Made by a program: the position numbers and the translations under genes. Shown one piece after another: positions 6,164 through 10,384 of a stretch of DNA of 10,384 nucleotides (position 1 is its first letter; every line of letters starts with the position of its first letter). The notes under the pieces are model-generated. The model was not told the DNA's origin and ran no database searches. It was given only the letters and a program-made list of their open reading frames with translations. The DNA is from Pseudomonadota bacterium (lineage in GTDB: Bacteria > Pseudomonadota > Alphaproteobacteria > Acetobacterales > Acetobacteraceae), in assembly GCA_021845555.1 (NCBI GenBank), contig JAJZVS010000103.1, forward strand, positions 1 through 10,384, written 5' to 3'.

Positions 6164-6829
6164 TCACGGAAACTTCAAGAATTTCGGCGAATCGTAGACA
6201 AAATGGGTGGTCAAGAAATAGTATAGCTCATCGCCATCAGACACGACTTTGTAAGCATGACGGACACTGGCATCCACCTTAGCCAGCTTTTTGATCGCAT
6301 CAGACGAATTGAATTTCTGGCCGGAAGCGAGACTCGCCAGCCTGAGGTAACCCTCAAGTGAAAGAGCAAGGAGATGCGCGCCGGCCGGCACGACCCCAGC
6401 AATTGTAGCCAAAATCATAGAACTCGTAAGCGCAGACAGTTTCGCCGCCTTCGTGGCAGACGGGTCTTTCGTTGAAAGAATCCTTGCGATGGCCTCTTTG
6501 TTCTTATATAGATTTAACGCCAGAGATGCGACAATGATGTAATTCCCGGCAGCTTCTAGATTGTCCGCCAACTTATTCGAGATCTGGTATGCACCCCTCC
6601 ACCGCGCGTTTACAACCATACCTCGAAAGTCTCCAGCAACATTAGTTGCAGGAACATTCTTGAGCCAATTGTAGGTTCGGAATGCCTCGGACCCGGAGAT
6701 TATACGGAAGACTTTGTTGATGGAAGTAATGCTTCCGGTGGCGCTAAGGCCATCTTCGAGAATTTCGATCACCGCATGCGGATGAGGCCCTGTAGGCAGG
6801 TTTACCTTGTGTTGGATAACGGCAGACAT
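6164..6829 (-). CDS. Unrecognised protein with hydrophobic helices, in an AT-richer insertion
   Basis: I do not recognise this 221-residue protein. It has a mixed N-terminal part (1-90, with HPHAVIEILEDG and the aromatic-rich RTYNWLKNVP), then NYIIVASLALNLY (97-109) and a longer hydrophobic run, LSALTSSMILATIAGVVPAGAHLLALSLEGYLRLASL (about 131-167), broken by a VPAG turn. A polar tail follows (170-221), ending with aromatic residues. The two-helix hydrophobic stretch with Gly/Ala spacing could be a membrane hairpin or a buried helical core. I see no signal peptide or catalytic motif. The ATG at 6829 is chosen because GGGTGAG lies 5 nt upstream; a TTG at 6865 would add 12 residues. Sampled lines are about 42-53% GC against over 70% around it, with many A/T-ending codons, which points to recent acquisition. 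It sits between erpA and a decayed transposase and faces away from the transposase. A membrane-active toxin or phage/plasmid accessory protein is possible but unproven. Confidence 0.75.
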   Translation of the reverse strand: MSAVIQHKVNLPTGPHPHAVIEILEDGLSATGSITSINKVFRIISGSEAFRTYNWLKNVPATNVAGDFRGMVVNARWRGAYQISNKLADNLEAAGNYIIVASLALNLYKNKEAIARILSTKDPSATKAAKLSALTSSMILATIAGVVPAGAHLLALSLEGYLRLASLASGQKFNSSDAIKKLAKVDASVRHAYKVVSDGDELYYFLTTHFVYDSPKFLKFP

Positions 6830-6944
6830 ATTTCTCACCCAATTTTCTGGCAACGGTTCAATCAAGGTAAGATAACGTAGGAGCCGAAATCACGCTATCA
6901 TCAACCCCGCAGACCCGCAAGCAGTATCCCGAGGAGGCAACAGA

Positions 6945-7351
6945 CTTGGAATGGCTGTCTCCAACACCCACCAGGGGCTGAAGGCGGCCATCACCAAGAT
7001 GCTCTGCACGAGCCGGCAGCGCTACCGGGTGCACGTCATGCGCACTGGGCTGGCCTCTCCCGGCAGGACCGAGCGGCGCATCGCCTCGACCCGGCTCGCC
7101 ACCGCGTTCACCCAGAACGACGCCGCGGCGGCCCACAAGCGATGGCGGGAGGTGGCCGATCAGGTGCGATCACAGGTGCCGACGCTCGCCGCGCTGATAG
7201 ACGAGGCCGAGGCTGACGTGCTGGCTGACTTGGACTTCCCCGCCACGCACCGGGTCAAGCTGCATTCCAGCGCGCCCGCTCCAGGAGCCTGGAAACCATC
7301 ACCCCGCCGAGCGATGATCCCACCATCCGCCTGCCGGCCCTGACAGCCTGA
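6945..7351 (+). pseudogene. IS256-family (mutator-type) transposase remnant
   Basis: A fragment of a DDE transposase of about 400 residues. The frame from the ATG at 6951 reads VSNTHQGLKAAITKML, then RQRYRVHVMRT, AAAAHKRWREVADQVRSQVPTLAALIDEAEADVLADLDFP and THRVKLHSS. This matches the central-to-late IS256 region, where intact copies read approximately SDAHxGLKAAI, CRVHFMRN and FPKEHWxKL. After about 7270 that frame loses similarity and stops at 7343. The true C-terminus (SLETITPPSDDP, then LPALTA and stop) resumes at about 7286-7351 in another frame. Roughly 50 residues between, including the NPxERLN segment with the catalytic Glu, are missing. The SDAH aspartate is replaced by Asn and the Cys of CRVH by Tyr. 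The N-terminal half is absent. It is inactive on every count. Confidence 0.88.
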
Positions 7352-7390
7352 CATCAGGGCAGCTCAAGCCTGCCAAGAAGCAGTAGTTCG

Positions 7391-7413
7391 TACACCACGT
7401 CCGGGGACACGAT
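7391..7413 (+). mobile_element. Possible right-end inverted repeat of the decayed IS256-family element
   Basis: The stretch ACACCACGTCCGGGGACACG lies about 40 bp after the transposase stop and resembles, from memory, the terminal repeats of IS256-family elements (CACCAC, then a GG-rich block, then ACACGA). No matching left-end copy was found upstream at 6015-6945, so the left end is lost or lies elsewhere. If the call is right, the element ended about 20-40 bp before the xth start codon. Confidence 0.35.
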
Positions 7414-7434
7414 CTTCGGGTCAAGGGGCCACGC

Positions 7435-8211
7435 ATGAAACTCGCCACCTGGAACGTCAATTCCATCCGCCAGCGCACGCCGCATGTGCGCGCCTGGCTG
7501 GAACGGGCACGGCCCGATGTCCTGCTGCTGCAGGAGATCAAGTGCGAAACCGCCGCTTTCCCGGCCGAGGCATTCCGCGACCTCGGCTACACCGCCGAGG
7601 CGGTCGGTCAGAAAGCCTATAACGGCGTCGCGGTCCTCGCCCGCCGCCCCTTCGCCGTCACCCACCGCGCCCTGCCGGGCCTGCCCGAAGACGACGCCCA
7701 GGCCCGCTATATCGAGATCGAGACCGACGGGATCACCGTGATCGGCCTCTACCTGCCCAACGGCAATTCCGGCGGGGAGGCGGGGTTCGCCTACAAGCTC
7801 GCCTGGATGGACCTGCTGGCCGAGCGCGCCGCCGCGCTGCTGCAGGACGACCGCCCGCTGGCGATCGCGGGGGATTTCAACGTCTGCCCCGCGCCGCTGG
7901 ACGCCGCGCCCGGCGCGCTCTCCCCCACCGACGCGCTGGTGCGCCCGGAAACCCGCGCCCGCTTCCGCCGCCTGCTGTGGCTCGGGCTGACCGACGCGGT
8001 GCGGGCGCTGCATCCGCGTGCGCCGATGTACAGCTTCTGGGACTACCAGGCGGGCGCCTGGCCGCGCGACCTTGGCCTGCGCATCGACCACGTGCTGCTC
8101 TCGCCCGATCTGGCCGAACGTCTCACCGCCGCCACGCCCGACCGCGCCGAGCGGGGGCGGGAACAGCCGTCGGACCATGTGCCGGTCGTGGCGAGTTGGG
8201 AAGCGGGTTAG
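7435..8211 (+). CDS. xth: Exodeoxyribonuclease III / AP endonuclease (ExoIII family)
   Basis: A 258-residue Mg-dependent nuclease of base-excision repair that incises DNA 5' to abasic sites and removes 3'-blocking groups. All active-site elements of the EEP fold are visible: WNVNS with N7 (6-10), QE with E34, LYLPNG with Y106, GDFNV with D147 and N149, RIDHVLLS with D218 and the terminal SDHVPV with D247-H248. The late W-rich loop (YSFWDYQAGAWPRDLGLRIDH) is typical of ExoIII. The ATG at 7435 has AAGGGG 6 nt upstream. Expected family length and motifs show it is complete. The upstream neighbour in related genomes would, as I recall, be erpA; here an insertion separates them, so xth now needs its own promoter or one supplied by the IS remnant. 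Its stop overlaps that of the convergent hydrolase by 4 nt. Confidence 0.96.
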   Translation: MKLATWNVNSIRQRTPHVRAWLERARPDVLLLQEIKCETAAFPAEAFRDLGYTAEAVGQKAYNGVAVLARRPFAVTHRALPGLPEDDAQARYIEIETDGITVIGLYLPNGNSGGEAGFAYKLAWMDLLAERAAALLQDDRPLAIAGDFNVCPAPLDAAPGALSPTDALVRPETRARFRRLLWLGLTDAVRALHPRAPMYSFWDYQAGAWPRDLGLRIDHVLLSPDLAERLTAATPDRAERGREQPSDHVPVVASWEAG

Positions 8212-9110
8212 CCCACCCCCTCGGCCGCTTCCCACGCCGCCAGGAATCCGTCCAGCGCCGCATTGAACTCTGCCGCCGCCTCGAACGCCACCCAATGCCC
8301 GGCGCCGGGGATGGTCACGAAGCGCAGCTCCGGCTGTACCGCGCGCATCGCCGCCTCGCGCGCGGCGATGTCGGGCAGGGCAGGGGCGTCGCGGCTGCCC
8401 CAGATGCCGCCCACCGGACAGCGCAGCCCGGCCAGCGCGTCCGCCAGCCGCGTGCCGCGCGACAGATGCGGGGATTTGAGCCGCGCATGCCGCGTGTTCC
8501 ACTCCTGGACGGTCAGCGCCAGCGCATCGATCTTCGCCGGGTCGGCGATCATCAGGCTGGCGAGGTTGGCCCGATGCGCCGCCAGCCGCTCGTCCCCGGT
8601 CAGGGCGCGGACCTTCGTCAGCGGCGTCACCCCGCGCGGCAGGCCAAGCCCGCCCGAGCCGACGATCGTCAGGCTGCGCACCCGCGCCCCCTGCTGCGCC
8701 GCAAGGCAGCCGGCCAGCATCCCGCCATAGGAAAATCCCGCCAGGTGATAGCGTCCGGTCGGGCCGAGCAGCGTGCCGAGCCCGTGCGCCAGGATCCGCG
8801 CCATCGCCGGCGGGTCTTCCGGATCGGGGGGCAGGTCCGACTCGCCGAGCCCGGGGGAATCCGGCGCGATCACCCGCCGGGTGGCGGCGAAATGATCGAG
8901 GTTGCGCACCCAATGCCGCCAGGACCCGCTGCCGCCGTGCAGCAGCACGAGCGGCGGGCCGTCGGCGGGGCCCCACTCGTGCCAGACCATGTGCCCTGAC
9001 CCGCACGGGGTCGTGTGCCGCCGTGCGCTGCGCGCCAGGCGATCGAGGATGGCACCAGGGGACGCACCAGGGGACGCCCGATGCGCCGCGGTGCCGAACG
9101 ACTGGTCCAC
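8208..9110 (-). CDS. Alpha/beta-fold hydrolase
   Basis: A 300-residue alpha/beta hydrolase with a complete catalytic triad: nucleophile S127 in GFSYGG, acid D241 in GIWGSRDAPA and H272 in PGAGHWVAFE. The oxyanion-hole motif LLHGGSGSW (56-64) precedes the strand and loop RRVIAPDSPGLGESD. No lid insertion or signal peptide is obvious, so it is probably cytoplasmic. The substrate cannot be read from sequence. Co-transcription with two MaoC hot-dog genes suggests an ester or acyl-thioester, but this is inference. The start is GTG at 9110, only 13 bp after the MaoC stop. The first 20 residues are low-complexity, with a 12-bp tandem repeat giving ASPGASPGA, and homology-like sequence begins near ILDRLARSARRHTTPCG, so the true N-terminus could differ. 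No in-frame ATG lies before M41, which would cut into the fold. Confidence 0.88.
   Translation of the reverse strand: MDQSFGTAAHRASPGASPGAILDRLARSARRHTTPCGSGHMVWHEWGPADGPPLVLLHGGSGSWRHWVRNLDHFAATRRVIAPDSPGLGESDLPPDPEDPPAMARILAHGLGTLLGPTGRYHLAGFSYGGMLAGCLAAQQGARVRSLTIVGSGGLGLPRGVTPLTKVRALTGDERLAAHRANLASLMIADPAKIDALALTVQEWNTRHARLKSPHLSRGTRLADALAGLRCPVGGIWGSRDAPALPDIAAREAAMRAVQPELRFVTIPGAGHWVAFEAAAEFNAALDGFLAAWEAAEGVG
9052..9075. repeat. 12-bp tandem duplication in the hydrolase N-terminus
   Basis: GCACCAGGGGAC occurs twice in direct succession (9052-9063 and 9064-9075), identical in both copies. On the minus strand it encodes the ASPGASPG stretch at the start of the hydrolase. It keeps the reading frame. 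It is probably a slippage product in an unconserved N-terminal tail. Confidence 0.85.
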
Positions 9111-9123
9111 GGGACGCGCGGGC

Positions 9124-9534
9124 TTACGGATCGATCCGCGCGGTGGCGGTGCCGCGCACCACCTCCTTGCCGTCCTGGTTGGTGGTGACGAGCTCGAGTT
9201 CCACCAGCCCGTCGTGGATCGCCGTCACCGTGGCGGTGGTGTCGAGCGAATCGCCGGGCCAGACCTGGTTGGTGAAGCGCACGCCGAAGTTGGTCAGCCG
9301 CCCGTCGCCGACGTAGTTGGTGAGCATCTTGCCGGTCAGGCCCATCGTCAGCATGCCGTGCGCGAACACGCTGGGATAGCCTGCCACTTCGGTGGTGTAG
9401 GTGGCGTCGGTGTGGATCGGGTTGTAGTCGCCCGATGCGCCGGCGTATTGCACGATCTGCGTGCGGGTGAGGTTCTCCACCACGCGCTCGCGGTGGGTAT
9501 CGCCGACTTTCAGCCGGCTTGCGTGCAGTGCCAT
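9124..9534 (-). CDS. MaoC-like acyl-thioester hydratase/dehydratase (catalytic hot-dog subunit)
   Basis: A 136-residue single hot-dog protein of the MaoC / hydratase-2 group, which adds or removes water at the (R)-3-hydroxyacyl / trans-2-enoyl position of CoA- or ACP-bound substrates. The hydratase-2 motif is intact: YAGASGDYNPIHTD, with catalytic D36 and H41, followed by FAHGMLTMGL, and later FTNQVWPGDSL and the closing strand VVRGTATARI. From family knowledge, mycobacterial HadB uses an Asp/His pair with the same spacing. The ATG at 9534 is supported by a GAGGGGGAAG ribosome binding site that overlaps the stop codon of the upstream gene 13 bp away, so translation is probably coupled. Together with that gene it likely forms a heterodimer. 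The pathway (fatty-acid-type synthesis, polyketide/PHA or CoA-acid degradation) cannot be decided here. Confidence 0.9.
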   Translation of the reverse strand: MALHASRLKVGDTHRERVVENLTRTQIVQYAGASGDYNPIHTDATYTTEVAGYPSVFAHGMLTMGLTGKMLTNYVGDGRLTNFGVRFTNQVWPGDSLDTTATVTAIHDGLVELELVTTNQDGKEVVRGTATARIDP

Positions 9535-9547
9535 GTGCGCTTCCCCC

Positions 9548-10027
9548 TCAGCTCTGATCCACCGGTCGTTCCGTCGTCACGCCGACGCTGCGCGCGGTCA
9601 GCACCAGCGCGCCGGTCTGATCGCGGTACTCGGCGATGCGCTCGCGGAACGTGAGCTTGCCGGCGCGCTTGCTTTCCTTTTCCCAGGTCTTGCCGGGCTT
9701 GATCTCGACGCTCAGCACGTCGCCGGGGCGCAGCGGGCGATGGTATTCGAAATGCTGCTCGGCGTGCAGCCCGCCGGCCGAGGGCGCCTTCTCGACGCCC
9801 GACGGCGTCTTGCCCGATCCGAACCAGGCCTGGCCGGGTTTCGGACGCAGGTGGTAGTCGGGATCGAACTGGGCCACCGCCTGGCCGAAGGTGGGGGGCG
9901 CGATGATGCCACCTGCCTCGGTCTTCGCCGCCGCGGCGGCGTCGTGATAGACCGGGTTGGTGTCGCCGATCGCACGCGCGAACATCATGATGTGCGACGC
10001 CTCGACGGGGAATGTGATCTTTGCCAA
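9548..10027 (-). CDS. MaoC N-terminal-domain protein (FAS1-like dehydratase subunit)
   Basis: A 159-residue hot-dog protein of the MaoC N-terminal / FAS1-like dehydratase group, the same class as mycobacterial HadA/HadC, which act as substrate-binding partners of a catalytic MaoC subunit. Visible features are the long hot-dog helix ASHIMMFARAIGDTNPVYHD (10-29, with D22, N24 and H28), IIAPPTFGQAV, GLHAEQHFEYHRPLRPGDVL (86-105) and the strand KLTFRERIAEYRDQTGALVLTARS. The start is TTG at 10027, chosen because GGAGG lies 7-8 nt upstream and the protein then begins just before the first conserved strand; the first internal ATGs (residues 14-15) would cut the core helix. It is the first gene of a three-gene unit with the MaoC subunit and the alpha/beta hydrolase. 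Confidence 0.88.
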   Translation of the reverse strand: MAKITFPVEASHIMMFARAIGDTNPVYHDAAAAAKTEAGGIIAPPTFGQAVAQFDPDYHLRPKPGQAWFGSGKTPSGVEKAPSAGGLHAEQHFEYHRPLRPGDVLSVEIKPGKTWEKESKRAGKLTFRERIAEYRDQTGALVLTARSVGVTTERPVDQS

Positions 10028-10120
10028 CGCTGTCCTCCGGTTCGGTTATGTCATGTGGGAAAGCCTAACAGGCCGGGCCCCGTGGGAACAGGTGCCGGTT
10101 CGCAGACCGGGGCCGATCGC

Positions 10121-10158
10121 CCCCCGCCCGCTCGACCCCCGCCCGCTTGCCCCCCGCT
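10121..10158. repeat. Short C-rich tandem repeat, 15-bp period
   Basis: CCCCCGCCCGCT starts at 10121 and at 10136, and a truncated copy, CCCCCGCT, starts at 10151, giving an exact 15-bp period for about 2.5 units. It lies in the 156-bp gap between the divergent MaoC and phosphoesterase genes, ending 25 bp before the latter's ATG. It could be a regulatory repeat or simple slippage. Too few units for a CRISPR array. Confidence 0.75.
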
Positions 10159-10183
10159 GGGACCCGGCGCGGAGGCGCGACGC

Positions 10184-10384
10184 ATGAGGCGGCCAGTCCG
10201 CCGCCTGCGCGCCGCGCTGGCCGCGGCCGGGGTGCCGGAGTTCGCCGCCGCCCCGCTTCCGGCCGCGGCTGGCACCGGCGCGCTTGCGTTCCGCCCCGCG
10301 CCCGGAAGCCTGCCGCCAGGGACGCGCGTCTATGCGATCGGTGACGTGCATGGCTGTGCCGACGCTCTGACCCGGCAGATCGGA
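10184..10384 (+). CDS. Metallophosphoesterase, PPP/serine-threonine-phosphatase-like (partial, 5' end only)
   Basis: Only the first 67 residues lie in the window. After an Arg/Ala-rich N-terminus (1-45), the sequence reads TRVYAIGDVHGCADALTRQI (47-66). The GDVHGCxDxL block is the first metal-binding motif of calcineurin-like phosphoesterases, in the form seen in bacterial PPP-type protein phosphatases and diadenosine-tetraphosphate hydrolases; D54 and H56 would be metal ligands. The ATG at 10184 has GGAGG 8 nt upstream. The remaining motifs (GDxxDRG, GNHE) lie beyond the edge, so the substrate is undecided. The 45-residue tail before the core is longer than in compact members and may be a poorly conserved extension. 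It is divergent from the MaoC operon. Confidence 0.88.
   Translation, partial: MRRPVRRLRAALAAAGVPEFAAAPLPAAAGTGALAFRPAPGSLPPGTRVYAIGDVHGCADALTRQIG

Noticed and set aside
6039..6197. Small plus-strand frame (52 codons) just after erpA
   Set aside because: It has an ATG and stop but no clear ribosome binding site, no recognisable similarity, and it runs into the 3' end of the opposite-strand orphan gene. Left unannotated as likely non-coding filler of the island.
7354..9006. 550-codon minus-strand frame spanning xth and the hydrolase
   Set aside because: It is an alternate frame of the hydrolase followed by antisense of xth, with no domain motifs, while the overlapping frames carry complete catalytic motifs.
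10121..10158. Possible start of a CRISPR-like array
   Set aside because: Only about 2.5 units of 15 bp with no spacers and no cas genes nearby; it is a simple tandem repeat.

Overview
The window is GC-rich (sampled gene lines reach roughly 78% GC) and reads as part of an alphaproteobacterial chromosome, probably Rhodospirillales/Acetobacteraceae-like. That assignment is inferred from base composition and from a gene set I recall as clustered in alphaproteobacteria (dgt, argS, SPOR protein and nagZ on one strand, with erpA and xth divergent). It has not been tested by a search.

Left half, minus strand (transcribed right to left): dgt (dGTP triphosphohydrolase, 5585 to 4437), argS (arginyl-tRNA synthetase, 4217 to 2433), a membrane-anchored SPOR-domain protein (2391 to 1600) and nagZ (beta-N-acetylhexosaminidase, 777 to beyond the left edge). 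The run is interrupted twice. A long palindromic element lies between dgt and argS (4268-4347). A vapBC-type toxin-antitoxin pair on the opposite strand (940-1581) lies between the SPOR gene and nagZ.

Middle, plus strand: erpA/HesB-type iron-sulfur carrier (5670-6014), divergent from dgt across 84 bp, and xth (exonuclease III family, 7435-8211). Between them is about 1.4 kb of foreign-looking DNA. It holds an AT-richer gene for an unrecognised protein with hydrophobic helices (6164-6829, minus) and a decayed IS256-family transposase (about 6945-7351, plus). This is the least ordinary part of the window.

Right part, minus strand: a tight three-gene unit. A TTG-started MaoC N-terminal-type hot-dog protein (10027 to 9548) is followed by a MaoC hydratase/dehydratase with an intact catalytic Asp/His (9534 to 9124) and an alpha/beta hydrolase (9110 to 8208), with 13-bp gaps. 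The two hot-dog proteins probably form a heteromeric acyl-thioester hydratase. The hydrolase converges on xth with a 4-nt overlap. At the right edge a metallophosphoesterase gene starts divergently (10184 onward), downstream of a short 15-bp-period C-rich repeat.

Most of the window is housekeeping: peptidoglycan recycling, tRNA charging, nucleotide pool control, Fe-S assembly and DNA repair. I see no clear new multi-gene system. The best candidates for novelty are the orphan membrane-like gene in the erpA-xth island and the antisense vapBC insertion with its operator-like repeats. No tRNA, rRNA or CRISPR array was seen, and no stretch longer than 300 bp lacks a gene.
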